Assembly: GCF_030690725.1 (NCBI RefSeq) | Contig: NZ_JAUYGD010000034.1 | Location: 112,942 to 176,941, forward strand | Direction: 5' to 3' | DNA length: 64,000 nt | Origin: Pseudomonas sp. | GTDB taxonomy: Bacteria; Pseudomonadota; Gammaproteobacteria; Pseudomonadales; Pseudomonadaceae | Part shown: positions 51,659-60,646 of the stretch, piece by piece | Layout of the letters: every line of letters starts with the position of its first letter | Numbering within the stretch: the stretch's first letter is position 1 | Made by a program: the position numbers and the translations under genes | The notes under the pieces: generated by a model | Databases searched by the model: none | What the model was told of the DNA's origin: nothing | What the model saw: only the letters and a program-made list of their open reading frames with translations

Positions 51659-52196
51659 GGTTCACCTCCACGGCTGGCATGCGGCCGGTGAGGATATTGG
51701 CGAATTTGATCAAGTCGGAGATTCCTTGTAATACCAGGCTGACTACCAGCACCAGGATGATGCTCTTCTGCAGGTAGACGAATTTCAGCCCGCCGGACTC
51801 GCTGGAACCTTCCAGGGTCGACCAGGAATTACTCACGTAATCCCAGCTGGCCCAACCGAGGAACAGGCACACCGGCAGCAGAAATAGCAGGGTGCCGAGG
51901 CTGTCGACCAGGGCTTTACGTTTGGCGCTGAACTTCTGGTAGAAGATGTCGACGCGCACATGGCCGTTGCATTGCAACACCCAGGCGGCGGCGCCCATGA
52001 ATACCAGTGCGTGGGCGTACAGCACAGCTTCCTGCAGGGCGGTAGCGCCGATGCCGAAACCGTAACGCAGGACCACCACGATGGCGGTGCCAAGCACCAG
52101 AAACAGGGTCAGCCAGGCGCAGGCCTTGCCGAAATGGGCGTTGAATGAATCGATCAGACGGGCAAGGCTGAGCAGCAGAGGAGGTTTATCGGACAT
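51651..52196 (-). CDS. dctQ: TRAP transporter small permease (DctQ)
   Basis: A 181-residue inner-membrane protein with four hydrophobic helices (for example ACAWLTLFLVLGTAIVVVLRY and LVFMGAAAWVLQ). It pairs with DctM in TRAP transporters. It overlaps dctM and is divergent from dctP, with 196 bases between the starts. Confidence 0.9.
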   Translation of the reverse strand: MSDKPPLLLSLARLIDSFNAHFGKACAWLTLFLVLGTAIVVVLRYGFGIGATALQEAVLYAHALVFMGAAAWVLQCNGHVRVDIFYQKFSAKRKALVDSLGTLLFLLPVCLFLGWASWDYVSNSWSTLEGSSESGGLKFVYLQKSIILVLVVSLVLQGISDLIKFANILTGRMPAVEVNHG

Positions 52197-52357
52197 TATG
52201 AGTCCTTATGGTTATGGGCTTTGTGGGCAGGCAGGCCGGCGATTCTAGGCAGGCCTGTACGCGTGCGGCAATGGCACTACAACTTTAGTCGTATCCGCTA
52301 GGCTTGAGAGTCACTTACCCCTATGTTACTCAGGCGCGGTGGGTCCGCAGTGATCCT

Positions 52358-52370
52358 GTGGTCAGACCAC
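52358..52370. promoter_or_regulatory. FadR/GntR-type palindrome in front of dctP
   Basis: GTGGTCAGACCAC is a perfect 13-base palindrome matching the TGGTCnGACCA consensus of FadR-subfamily GntR regulators. It lies 22 bases before dctP in the divergent dctQ-dctP region. No such regulator gene is in the vicinity. Confidence 0.5.
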
Positions 52371-52392
52371 TACAACAATAAAGGAGCTTTGC

Positions 52393-53493
52393 ATGAAACG
52401 TCGTCAAATTCTCGCAGCAGCAGGCGTAGGCCTTGCAGCCACGGCACTGGCCGGTTGCAAACAAGAAGCTGAAACCGCTGGTAAGCCCCAAGAAGGCGCG
52501 AGCAGCCAAACCTTCAACTGGAAAATGGTCACCTCCTGGCCGAAGAACTTCCCCGGCGTAGGCGTCGGTGCCGAGCGCTTCGCCAAGCTGGTTGAAGAAA
52601 TGAGTAACGGCCGCTTGAAGGTCAAGGTCTACGCCGCTGGCGAGCTGGTGCCGGCGCTGGAAGTATTCGATGCAGTGAGCCGTGGCACCGCCGAAATGGG
52701 CCACGGTGCGCCTTACTACTGGAAGGGCAAAGTACCGGCCGCGCAGTTCTTCTGCGCCCTGCCATTTGGCCCCAATGCCCAGGAAATGAATGCCTGGCTG
52801 CACAAAGGCGGCGGCATGCAGCTGTGGGAAGAAACCTACAAACCGTTCGGCGTACTGCCGATTGCCTGTGGTGCGACCGGCGTGCAAACCGCGGGTTGGT
52901 TCAACAAGGAAATCAACGGCGTGGCCGACTTCCAGGGCCTGAAGATGCGTACCCCAGGTCTGGGCGGCGAAGTGCTGACCAAGATGGGCGGCACCGTGGT
53001 CAACATGCCGGCCGGTGAGATCTTCACCGCGCTGCAGACCGGCGCCATCGACGCCACCGAGTGGATCGGTCCATACAACGACCAGGCCCTGGGCCTGCAT
53101 AAAGCCGCCAAGTACTACTACACCCCGGGCTGGCAAGAGCCGAACGTCACCTTCGAACTGGATATCAACATCAAGGCCTGGGAAACCCTGCCGGCTGATC
53201 TGCAGGCCATCGTCCGTGCCGCCGCTCGTGATGTGAACGGCGACATGCTCGACGATTACAACGCGAAGAACATGGAAGCCCTGGAGCAGCTCAAAGGCGA
53301 AGGCGTGGAAGTGCGCCGTCTGCCAGACGAAGTGCTGGCCAAGCTCAAGGAAGTGGCCGCCGAAGTGGTCGACGCCAGCGCCGCCGCCGATCCGGTAGCG
53401 AGCAAGGTGTGGGCGCAGCAGAAGGCTTATCTGCAGCGTCTGTACGAATACGCCGAGCTGAACGAGAAGGATATCTACAACATCCGCGGCTAA
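52393..53493 (+). CDS. dctP: TRAP transporter substrate-binding protein (DctP family, TakP-like)
   Basis: A 366-residue binding protein. The signal begins MKRRQIL (twin arginine at residues 3-4) and contains a lipobox LAGC (C22), so it may be a Tat-exported lipoprotein. The mature start FNWKMVTSWPKNFPGVGVGA and later AGWFNKEIN, MRTPGLGGEVL and TEWIGPYND resemble TakP-type proteins that bind 2-oxo acids or related carboxylates. AAGGAG precedes ATG 52393. It is divergent from dctQ-dctM. The ligand is inferred, not proven. Confidence 0.92.
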   Translation: MKRRQILAAAGVGLAATALAGCKQEAETAGKPQEGASSQTFNWKMVTSWPKNFPGVGVGAERFAKLVEEMSNGRLKVKVYAAGELVPALEVFDAVSRGTAEMGHGAPYYWKGKVPAAQFFCALPFGPNAQEMNAWLHKGGGMQLWEETYKPFGVLPIACGATGVQTAGWFNKEINGVADFQGLKMRTPGLGGEVLTKMGGTVVNMPAGEIFTALQTGAIDATEWIGPYNDQALGLHKAAKYYYTPGWQEPNVTFELDINIKAWETLPADLQAIVRAAARDVNGDMLDDYNAKNMEALEQLKGEGVEVRRLPDEVLAKLKEVAAEVVDASAAADPVASKVWAQQKAYLQRLYEYAELNEKDIYNIRG

Positions 53494-53496
53494 TCT

Positions 53497-53638
53497 AGAA
53501 CCTGTCTCGGATCTGCTGCGCGTCGGCGATACTGCGTTAAAAACAGCCTCGGAATGCTCATTTACAACCAGTAAACTCCGCTTCCTCGGCTGTTTTTGCC
53601 TTGTCTCGCTCTAGCTCGCGAGATCAGAAACAGGTTCT
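53497..53638. repeat. MITE-like palindromic repeat with GGAATGCTCATTTAC core, copy 2
   Basis: Outer ends AGAACCTGT (53497) and ACAGGTTCT (to 53638) are inverted, with GATCT/AGATC just inside. The inner part has AAAACAGCC ... GGCTGTTTT bracketing CGGAATGCTCATTTAC ... GTAAACTCCGCTTCC. The same core is at 12725-12798. It begins 3 bases after the dctP stop codon. Confidence 0.75.
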
Positions 53639-53649
53639 TAGCGCACAGC

Positions 53650-53677
53650 AAAACGCCGGCTCTTGAGCCGGCGTTTT
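53650..53677. terminator. Bidirectional terminator between dctP and thioesterase gene
   Basis: AAAACGCCGGCTC (53650-53662) and GAGCCGGCGTTTT (53665-53677) are perfect reverse complements, with A and T runs at the outer ends on both strands. It separates two convergent genes. Confidence 0.9.
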
Positions 53678-53694
53678 CGTTTCACCATCCGCTA

Positions 53695-54096
53695 TCAGCG
53701 CCGCGCAGGCACCGGTCGAGTGCGGCCGCTGCCGTCGATGGCGACGAAGACGAAGACTGCTTCGGTGACCTTGCGCCATTCGCTGGACAGCGGGTCATCG
53801 CTCCATACCTCGACCAGCATCTGGATCGAGCTGCGGCCCACTTCCACGGTTTGCGTATAGAAGGAAAGTTGCGCGCCAACCGCCACCGGCACCAGAAAGG
53901 CCATGCGGTCGATGGCCACGGTGGCCACGCGGCCGCCCGCCACCTTGCTGGCCATGGCGGTGCCCGCCAGGTCCATCTGCGATACCAGCCAGCCGCCGTA
54001 GATATCGCCAAAACCGTTGGTTTCACGCGGCAGTGCGGTGATCTGCAAAGCCAGGTCGCCTTGCGGAATGGGGTCTTCCTGTTCGAAATCGTGCAT
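53695..54096 (-). CDS. Acyl-CoA thioesterase (YciA-like hotdog fold)
   Basis: A 133-residue hotdog-fold protein. The helix-start motif NGFGDIYGGWLVSQMDLAG with the catalytic aspartate region and TVAIDRMAFLVPVAVGAQLSF are typical of YciA-type acyl-CoA thioesterases, which hydrolyse acyl-CoA to CoA and free acid. It stands alone, convergent with dctP. The substrate range is unknown. Confidence 0.88.
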   Translation of the reverse strand: MHDFEQEDPIPQGDLALQITALPRETNGFGDIYGGWLVSQMDLAGTAMASKVAGGRVATVAIDRMAFLVPVAVGAQLSFYTQTVEVGRSSIQMLVEVWSDDPLSSEWRKVTEAVFVFVAIDGSGRTRPVPARR

Positions 54097-54320
54097 CGGA
54101 TAGGCTCGCGGCGCGGTTGTTTTTATTGGCGCGGTGCGGGGCTTGGCGGTGGCGGCGAGTTAGGCTCTGCGGCTATCGCGGGTCGGCCCAGCAGGCCCGC
54201 GGGAGTGCGGGCGCAGCGAGTATAGCGACTCGGCAGTCGCAGGGCGACCATGGCACTTGGCCGCCTGGACTTTGTAGTCATTTCATCGACTGCGGCAAAA
54301 CATCGGCAGCGTTCATCTAA

Positions 54321-54338
54321 CTGTCACATTGCTTACAT
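54321..54338 (+). promoter_or_regulatory. Pho box upstream of pstS
   Basis: CTGTCAC-ATTG-CTTACAT follows the Pho box pattern of two 7-base half-sites with a 4-base spacer; a further weaker half-site (CAGTCGTCAT) follows. It lies about 70 bases before the pstS start, so PhoB should activate pstS when phosphate is low. The rest of the 310-base gap shows nothing else. Confidence 0.75.
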
Positions 54339-54406
54339 ACAGTCGTCATGCGGCCTACAGATACTTGGCCCCGTTCAATCCAACACTAGTCTGCTAGGAG
54401 TAAGGC

Positions 54407-55378
54407 ATGAAACTTAAGCGTTTGATGGCGGCCATGACTTTTGTCGCCGCTGGCGTGGCTACCGCCACTGCGGTTGCTGCTGTCGACCCGGCTCTGCCGA
54501 GCTACACCAAGACCTCCGGCGTATCGGGCAACCTGTCCAGCGTCGGTTCCGACTCTCTGGCCAACCTGATGACTCTGTGGGCTGAAGAGTTCAAAAAGGA
54601 ATACCCGAACGTCAACATCCAGATTCAGGCCGCCGGCTCGAGCACCGCGCCACCCGCGCTGACTGAAGGCACCGCCAGCATGGGCCCGATGAGCCGTGCG
54701 ATGAAGGATGCCGAGATCCAGGCGTTCGAAGAGAAATACGGCTACAAGCCGACTGCCGTGCCGGTGGCCATCGACGCCCTGGCGGTATTCGTGCACAAAG
54801 ACAACCCGATCAAATCCCTGGACATGGCTCAGGTTGACGCGATCTTCTCCAGCACCCGTCTGTGCGGTGGCGCTACCGATATCAAAACCTGGGGTGACCT
54901 GGGCATGACCGGCGAGTGGGCGGCCAAGCCGATCCAGTTGTTCGGTCGTAACTCGGTATCCGGCACCTACGGTTACTTCAAAGAAGAAGCCCTGTGCAAA
55001 GGTGACTTCAAGGCCAACGTCAACGAGCAGCCGGGTTCGGCTTCTGTGGTGCAGTCGATCTCCAGCACCATCAACGCCATCGGTTACTCGGGCATCGGCT
55101 ACAAGACTTCCAGCGTGAAGACTGTGCCTCTGTCGAAGAAAGGCGGCGAAGCCTTTGACGCCAACGAAGAAAACGCCCTGGCTGGCAAGTTCCCGCTGGC
55201 TCGCTTCTTCTACGTTTACGTCAACAAGGCGCCGAACAAGCCGCTGAGCCCGCTGGACGCCGAGTTCGTCAAGCTGGTGCTGTCCAAGCAAGGTCAGGAA
55301 GTGGTCGTGAAAGACGGCTACATCCCGCTGCCAAGCAAAGTGGCTGCGAAAACCCTGAAGGAGCTGGGCCTGGAGTAA
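54407..55378 (+). CDS. pstS: Phosphate-binding periplasmic protein PstS
   Basis: A 323-residue periplasmic protein with a signal peptide ([14 protein letters not shown], cleavage near residue 25). The phosphate-site sequences [36 protein letters not shown] and [16 protein letters not shown] are those of the Pseudomonas PstS type. GGAG lies before ATG 54407 and a Pho box further upstream. It feeds the PstCAB transporter encoded next. Confidence 0.96.
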   Translation: MKLKRLMAAMTFVAAGVATATAVAAVDPALPSYTKTSGVSGNLSSVGSDSLANLMTLWAEEFKKEYPNVNIQIQAAGSSTAPPALTEGTASMGPMSRAMKDAEIQAFEEKYGYKPTAVPVAIDALAVFVHKDNPIKSLDMAQVDAIFSSTRLCGGATDIKTWGDLGMTGEWAAKPIQLFGRNSVSGTYGYFKEEALCKGDFKANVNEQPGSASVVQSISSTINAIGYSGIGYKTSSVKTVPLSKKGGEAFDANEENALAGKFPLARFFYVYVNKAPNKPLSPLDAEFVKLVLSKQGQEVVVKDGYIPLPSKVAAKTLKELGLE

Positions 55379-55398
55379 TCCCGGTACAGGCAAGGACG

Positions 55399-55479
55399 CC
55401 AAAAAATGGTCGGGAGCCCTTTTTAACGTCGCGCAGCGACGGCCCGAAGGGTGGTCGCCAGGGATGGCAGACCATAAAG
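55399..55479. repeat. Dispersed intergenic repeat, copy 2
   Basis: TCGGGAGCCCTTTTTAACGTC, with GCAGCGACGGCCCGAAGGG and CAGGGATGGCAG, repeats the element at 9714-9796. It lies directly after pstS, between the gene and its likely terminator. Confidence 0.75.
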
Positions 55480-55486
55480 AAGTCGC

Positions 55487-55517
55487 ACGCCCACCTCCGT
55501 TTACGACAGGTGGGCGT
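55487..55517 (+). terminator. Hairpin after pstS
   Basis: ACGCCCACCT (55487-55496) pairs with AGGTGGGCGT (55508-55517), followed by TGCTTTG. The short T run makes it a moderate terminator; it may set the high ratio of pstS to pstC transcript. Confidence 0.65.
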
Positions 55518-55532
55518 TGCTTTGTCAAAGCG

Positions 55533-55550
55533 CTGTAACTTTTCTGTCAC
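55533..55550 (+). promoter_or_regulatory. Pho box upstream of pstC
   Basis: CTGTAAC-TTTT-CTGTCAC is a near-perfect Pho box (two CTGT half-sites, 11-base period). It lies 82 bases before pstC and suggests a second PhoB-dependent promoter for pstCAB-phoU. Confidence 0.85.
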
Positions 55551-55632
55551 ATAGGGCGGCTAGAGTTAGCGCCTCGTATAGCGACAGAAATCACTATGGC
55601 GCGCTCATGGCTGCGCAGAGACGCTCTTACCT

Positions 55633-57918
55633 ATGAATGACTTGGCTAGTGAAACCATGACCGCCACATCGAAATCCCTCGGGCTGGACTTCAACACCCC
55701 GGCCCTGCAGCGCAAGCGGCGTATCCGCGCGCTGAAAGATCGTTTCGCCCGCTGGGCGGTATCCATCGGTGGTATGGCCGTACTCGGCGCCATCACCCTG
55801 ATCTTCTTTTACCTGGCTTATGTGGTTATGCCGATGTTCCAGGGCGCCAGCCTGGAAAGCCGCAAACCGGTGCAGGTCGCCTGGCTGAATGAAGCCGCCG
55901 CGCCGCTGCTGCTGACCCTGGAAGAACAGAACCAGATGGGCATGCGCCTGGATCAGAGCGGTAAGGTGCAGTTCTTCGATGCGAAGAAGATGCAGCCGCT
56001 GAGCAGTGTGCAGCTGCCGATTCCGGCCGATGCACGGATTGTTGCAGTTGGCACAGATGAGCCGGGTAGCAACCGCGTTGCCCTGGGTCTGTCCAACGGC
56101 CAGGTGCTGGTGTTCCAGCATGTCTACAAGATCACCTACCCGAACGATGTAAAGACCATTGCGCCAAGCATCGACTACCCCTTCGGCGAGGCGCCGATTG
56201 AGCTCGATACCCAAGGCCGTGAGCTGGACCACGTCGGCCTTAGCCTGAACCGCGGCACGCTGATGCTGGCTGGCTCCACCGGCACTGAGCTGCATGTGGT
56301 GAGCCTGGGCCGCGAAGAGAACATGATGACTGGCGAGGTGAGCCTTAGCGAAGAGCGTATCGTTCTGCCGCAGATCGCCGAGCCGATCAAAGCGCTGATT
56401 ATCGACCCGCGCCACCTGTGGCTGTATGTGGTCAATGGCCGCGCGACTGCCGATGTCTTCGATATGCGCAGCAAAAGCCTGAATGGTCGCTACAAGCTGC
56501 TGGAAGACGGCAAGCTGGAAGTCAGCAACGCCACCTCGCTGCTCGGTGGTATCTCGCTGATGATCGGCGACACCAGTGGCGGCATTAGCCAGTGGTTTAT
56601 GGTGCGTCAGGAAGACGGCAAGGCCTCGCTGACCTCGATCCGCAGCTTCCAGCTGGCTGATAGCCCAATTGTGCAGATTCTCCCGGAAGAGCGCCGCAAG
56701 GGCTTCTTCGCCATGGATGCCAAGGGCAACCTGGGTATCTTCCACAGCACTGCGCACCGCACCCTGCTGGTTGAACCCGTTGCTCAAGGTCAGGCCCTGG
56801 CTGCTCTGTCGCCGCGCGCCAACCGCGTGCTGGTAGAGAGCGACGGCCAGCTGCAGCGTTTCCTGGTCGACAACCCGCACCCGGAAATTTCCTGGAGTTC
56901 GCTGTGGGGCAAGGTCTGGTACGAGAACTATGACGCGCCGGGCCACGTCTGGCAGTCCACCTCTGCCAGCACTGACAACGAACCCAAGCTGAGCCTCGCG
57001 CCGCTGGCCTTCGGTACCCTGAAAGCGGCGTTCTACGCCATGCTCCTGGCTGCGCCGCTGGCCATCGCGGCTGCGCTGTACACCGCCTACTTCATGGCTC
57101 CGGCGCTACGCCGCAAGGTCAAGCCGGTGATCGAGCTGATGGAAGCGCTGCCAACGGTGATCCTCGGCTTCTTCGCCGGCCTGTTCCTCGCGCCTTATGT
57201 GGAAGGCCATCTACCGGGCATCTTCAGCCTGCTGCTGTTCACCCCAATCGGCATTCTGCTGGCCGGTTACCTGTGGAGCCGCCTGCCGGAGTCGATCCGC
57301 CTGAGCGTGCCAGACGGCTGGGAGTCGGCGATGCTGATCCCGGTGATTCTGCTGGTGGGCTATGTCTCGCTGGCCATGAGCGGCCATGTCGAGAACTGGC
57401 TGTTCGACGGCAATATGCGCATGTGGCTGAGCAATGACCTGGGCATTCCGTTCGACCAGCGCAACGCCCTGGTAGTCGGCCTGGCCATGGGCTTTGCGGT
57501 GATCCCGACCATTTACTCGATTGCCGAAGACGCCGTGTTCAGCGTGCCGAAGAGCCTGACGTTCGGTTCCCTGGCCCTCGGTGCCACGCCGTGGCAGACC
57601 CTGACCCGCGTGGTGATTCTCACCGCCAGCCCAGGCATCTTCTCGGCGGTGATGATCGGCATGGGTCGCGCCGTTGGCGAAACCATGATCGTGCTGATGG
57701 CCACCGGCAACACCGCGATTATGGACATGAACATCTTCGAAGGCTTGCGCACCCTGGCCGCCAACGTGGCGGTGGAAATGCCCGAATCGGAGGTCGGTGG
57801 TACCCACTACCGCGTGCTGTTCCTCTCGGCGCTGGTGCTGCTCGGCTTCACCTTTGTCATGAACACCCTGGCGGAGCTGGTGCGCCAGCGTCTGCGCGTC
57901 AAGTACGCCTCGCTCTAA
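55633..57918 (+). CDS. pstC: Phosphate ABC transporter permease PstC, long form
   Basis: A 761-residue permease, far longer than the 300-odd residues of E. coli PstC. One membrane helix near residue 60 (MAVLGAITLIFFYLAYVV) is followed by a periplasmic domain of about 380 residues with repeated beta-strand blocks resembling a WD/propeller fold (RVALGLSNGQVLVF, GRATADVFDMRSKSL). The permease core lies in the last 300 residues (PTVILGFFAGLFLAP, and the EAA-like GSLALGATPWQTLTRVVL-type loop). Extended PstC and PstA proteins are usual in Pseudomonas. It is followed by pstA with a 15-base gap. Confidence 0.94.
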   Translation: MNDLASETMTATSKSLGLDFNTPALQRKRRIRALKDRFARWAVSIGGMAVLGAITLIFFYLAYVVMPMFQGASLESRKPVQVAWLNEAAAPLLLTLEEQNQMGMRLDQSGKVQFFDAKKMQPLSSVQLPIPADARIVAVGTDEPGSNRVALGLSNGQVLVFQHVYKITYPNDVKTIAPSIDYPFGEAPIELDTQGRELDHVGLSLNRGTLMLAGSTGTELHVVSLGREENMMTGEVSLSEERIVLPQIAEPIKALIIDPRHLWLYVVNGRATADVFDMRSKSLNGRYKLLEDGKLEVSNATSLLGGISLMIGDTSGGISQWFMVRQEDGKASLTSIRSFQLADSPIVQILPEERRKGFFAMDAKGNLGIFHSTAHRTLLVEPVAQGQALAALSPRANRVLVESDGQLQRFLVDNPHPEISWSSLWGKVWYENYDAPGHVWQSTSASTDNEPKLSLAPLAFGTLKAAFYAMLLAAPLAIAAALYTAYFMAPALRRKVKPVIELMEALPTVILGFFAGLFLAPYVEGHLPGIFSLLLFTPIGILLAGYLWSRLPESIRLSVPDGWESAMLIPVILLVGYVSLAMSGHVENWLFDGNMRMWLSNDLGIPFDQRNALVVGLAMGFAVIPTIYSIAEDAVFSVPKSLTFGSLALGATPWQTLTRVVILTASPGIFSAVMIGMGRAVGETMIVLMATGNTAIMDMNIFEGLRTLAANVAVEMPESEVGGTHYRVLFLSALVLLGFTFVMNTLAELVRQRLRVKYASL

Positions 57919-57933
57919 GGCTTGGGAAGGTAT

Positions 57934-59610
57934 ATGTCCGTGAAACAGAACAACCTGAAAACCTGGTTCAAGAGCGGTACCCCGTGGATCTGGATGAATG
58001 CCGGCGCGGTGTCGATCGCCGTGATCATGACCCTGGGTCTGATGATGGTGATCGCCGTGCGCGGCCTCGGCCACTTCTGGCCGGCGGATATCGTTGAGGC
58101 CCATTACCAGATCCCTGGTCAGGAAGCCAAGGTGATGGCCGGTGAGGTCACCCAGATCGAAGAAGTGCCGCGTGCGCGTCTGGCCGCTTCCGGCTTGCCG
58201 GTGGACGTCAACGGCGGCGAGTTTATGACCCGCGAGCTGTTCAAGGTGGGTAACCGCGACGTGTATGGCGCGGACTTCACCTGGGTGGTCGGCGAATGGC
58301 TGAGCGACCTGCGCACCCCGGAAAACCTCACGGCGCTGGAGCGTCGCGAGTGGGGCAACTTCTATGGCTATCTGGTCAACGTCAAGGAAGCCGGTGAACT
58401 GGTTGCCGAAGGCGATGCCAGCTGGCCGGTGCTGCTGGAGCGCATCGAGCGTGTCGAGCAGCTGCACAAGCAACTGGTGCGCCTGGAGAAGAAAGACATC
58501 GGCCGGATCAACGCCGGGCTTGAGCGCATTCGTTTGAAAACCCGCAAGCTGGAGCTGCAGGGCAAACTGGACGAAGTCGCCCAGGCCGAGCTGGACGCCG
58601 AGCGCGCGCAGTGGGATGCCGAGTACAAGGTGCTGGAGACCGAGCTGATCGCCCTTAATCAGGCGTTCAACCGTGACAGCGTCACGCTGAAGACCGCTGA
58701 TGGCCGCGAAGTGACCATCAGCCTCGGCAAGGTGGTACGGGCCTTCCAGCCGAATGCCATGGGCATGGGTGACAAGCTCGGCTTCTACTTCGCCAAACTG
58801 TGGGAATTCGTCAGCGACGACCCGCGTGAAGCCAACACCGAAGGCGGCATTTTCCCGGCGATTTTCGGTACCGTGATGATGACCCTGATCATGGCCGTTA
58901 TCGTCACCCCGTTCGGCGTGGTCGCAGCCATCTACCTGCGCGAATACGCCAAGCAGGGTCCGCTGACCCGGGTAATCCGCATTGCGGTAAACAACCTGGC
59001 GGGCGTCCCGGCCATCGTTTACGGGGTATTCGGCCTGGGCTTCTTCGTCTATGTGCTGGGTGGTTCGCTCGACCGCATGTTCTTCCCGGAAGCTGCGCCG
59101 GCGCCGACCTTCGGTACGCCGGGCCTGCTGTGGGCCTCGCTGACGCTGGCGATCCTTACCCTGCCGGTGGTGATCGTCGCCACCGAAGAAGGTCTGGCAC
59201 GGATTCCCCGCGCCGTGCGTGAAGGCTCTCTGGCCCTCGGCGCGACCAAGGTGGAAACCCTCTGGCGCGTGGTGCTGCCAATGGCCAGCCCGGCGATGAT
59301 GACCGGCCTGATCCTCGCCGTGGCCCGCGCCGCAGGCGAAGTGGCGCCGCTGATGCTGGTGGGCGTGGTCAAGCTGGCGCCGAGTCTGCCGGTAGATGGC
59401 AACTACCCGTATCTGCATCTTGATCAGAAGATCATGCACCTGGGCTTCCACATCTACGACGTCGGCTTCCAGAGCCCCAACGTCGAGGCCGCGCGGCCGC
59501 TGGTATATGCCACTGCGCTGCTGCTGGTGCTGGTCATCGTGGTGCTGAACATGGCGGCGGTTTATATCCGCAACCACCTGCGCGAGAAGTACAAGGCGCT
59601 GGATCACTAA
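57934..59610 (+). CDS. pstA: Phosphate ABC transporter permease PstA, long form
   Basis: A 558-residue permease. A first helix (VSIAVIMTLGLMMVIAV) precedes a periplasmic region of about 250 residues with a long charged helical coiled stretch (about 150-235, rich in Glu/Lys/Leu), then the permease core (VTPFGVVAAIYLREYAKQG, EGSLALGATKVETLWRVVLP). I chose ATG 57934 because GGGAAGG lies just upstream; a TTG start at 57922 is less likely. It pairs with PstC in the membrane. Confidence 0.94.
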   Translation: MSVKQNNLKTWFKSGTPWIWMNAGAVSIAVIMTLGLMMVIAVRGLGHFWPADIVEAHYQIPGQEAKVMAGEVTQIEEVPRARLAASGLPVDVNGGEFMTRELFKVGNRDVYGADFTWVVGEWLSDLRTPENLTALERREWGNFYGYLVNVKEAGELVAEGDASWPVLLERIERVEQLHKQLVRLEKKDIGRINAGLERIRLKTRKLELQGKLDEVAQAELDAERAQWDAEYKVLETELIALNQAFNRDSVTLKTADGREVTISLGKVVRAFQPNAMGMGDKLGFYFAKLWEFVSDDPREANTEGGIFPAIFGTVMMTLIMAVIVTPFGVVAAIYLREYAKQGPLTRVIRIAVNNLAGVPAIVYGVFGLGFFVYVLGGSLDRMFFPEAAPAPTFGTPGLLWASLTLAILTLPVVIVATEEGLARIPRAVREGSLALGATKVETLWRVVLPMASPAMMTGLILAVARAAGEVAPLMLVGVVKLAPSLPVDGNYPYLHLDQKIMHLGFHIYDVGFQSPNVEAARPLVYATALLLVLVIVVLNMAAVYIRNHLREKYKALDH

Positions 59611-59673
59611 TCATCGCGCCGTGGCCTGCTGGCCGCGGCGGCTTAACGAATTTGTTAGCGTAGGGAGCATCCC

Positions 59674-60507
59674 ATGCAGCACGAAGCACATACACACGGT
59701 ATCGACATGGCGGCCCTCGGCCGCGACCGCCAGGGCCTGAGCATGGCCAACGAGCGCGTGGCCATCGACGTGCCGGGTCTGAACCTGTACTACGGCGACA
59801 AGCAGGCGCTGTTCGACGTCAAGATGAGCATTCCCAACCAGCGCGTAACGGCGTTTATCGGCCCGTCTGGTTGCGGCAAGTCGACCCTGCTGCGCACCTT
59901 CAACCGGATGAATGATCTGGTCGACGGTTGCCGCGTAGAAGGCGAAATCAACCTCGACGGCACCAACATCTACCGCAAAGGCGAGGATGTCGCCGAGCTG
60001 CGTCGTCGTGTCGGCATGGTGTTCCAGAAGCCCAACCCGTTCCCCAAGAGCATCTACGAGAACGTGGTGTACGGCCTGCGCATCCAGGGCATCAACCAGA
60101 AGCGCGTGCTCGATGAAGCCGTGGAATGGGCACTGAAAAGCGCGGCGCTGTGGGATGAGGTCAAAGACCGCCTGCACGACTCCGCCCTCGGCCTCTCCGG
60201 CGGTCAGCAACAGCGTCTGGTGATCGCCCGTACCGTGGCGGTACAGCCAGAAGTGCTGCTGCTCGACGAACCCTGCTCGGCGCTCGACCCGATCTCCACG
60301 CTGAAAGTCGAAGAGCTGATCTACGAACTGAAATCCAAGTACACCATCGTCATCGTTACCCACAACATGCAGCAGGCGGCGCGGGTCTCGGATTACACGG
60401 CGTTTATGTACATGGGCAAACTGATCGAGTTCGGTGATACCGATACGCTGTTCACCAACCCGGCGAAGAAACAAACCGAAGATTACATTACCGGTCGCTA
60501 TGGTTAA
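59674..60507 (+). CDS. pstB: Phosphate ABC transporter ATPase PstB
   Basis: A 277-residue ATPase energising phosphate uptake. Walker [10 protein letters not shown] at 63-71, signature LSGGQQQR, Walker [13 protein letters not shown] and switch histidine VTHNM are all intact. The N-terminal 30 residues are an extension before the usual start of the domain. AGGGAG precedes ATG 59674. Confidence 0.97.
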   Translation: MQHEAHTHGIDMAALGRDRQGLSMANERVAIDVPGLNLYYGDKQALFDVKMSIPNQRVTAFIGPSGCGKSTLLRTFNRMNDLVDGCRVEGEINLDGTNIYRKGEDVAELRRRVGMVFQKPNPFPKSIYENVVYGLRIQGINQKRVLDEAVEWALKSAALWDEVKDRLHDSALGLSGGQQQRLVIARTVAVQPEVLLLDEPCSALDPISTLKVEELIYELKSKYTIVIVTHNMQQAARVSDYTAFMYMGKLIEFGDTDTLFTNPAKKQTEDYITGRYG

Positions 60508-60519
60508 TACGGATCAGTC

Positions 60520-60543
60520 CCCTCTCCCGCTGGCGGGAGAGGG
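60520..60543. repeat. Short perfect hairpin between pstB and phoU
   Basis: CCCTCTCCCGC and GCGGGAGAGGG form an 11-bp stem with a 2-base loop, followed by further GGGAGAGGG-like and CCTCTCTCCC-like stretches to 60618. This is the common CCCTCTCCC-type repeat of proteobacteria; it may reduce phoU expression relative to pstB. Confidence 0.7.
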
Positions 60544-60646
60544 TTAGGGAGAGGGTGGTGCGTGCAGACCCTTTCCTCCGGCCTCTCTCCCACACTTCAT
60601 GAACGAAGAAGGAGAGGGGAGGTACAACCCGGCTTAGGACTCTTAC

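Noticed and set aside
57211..59607. 798-codon minus-strand open frame
   Set aside because: It is the antisense shadow of pstC/pstA, very rich in His, Gln and Arg, with no family resemblance.
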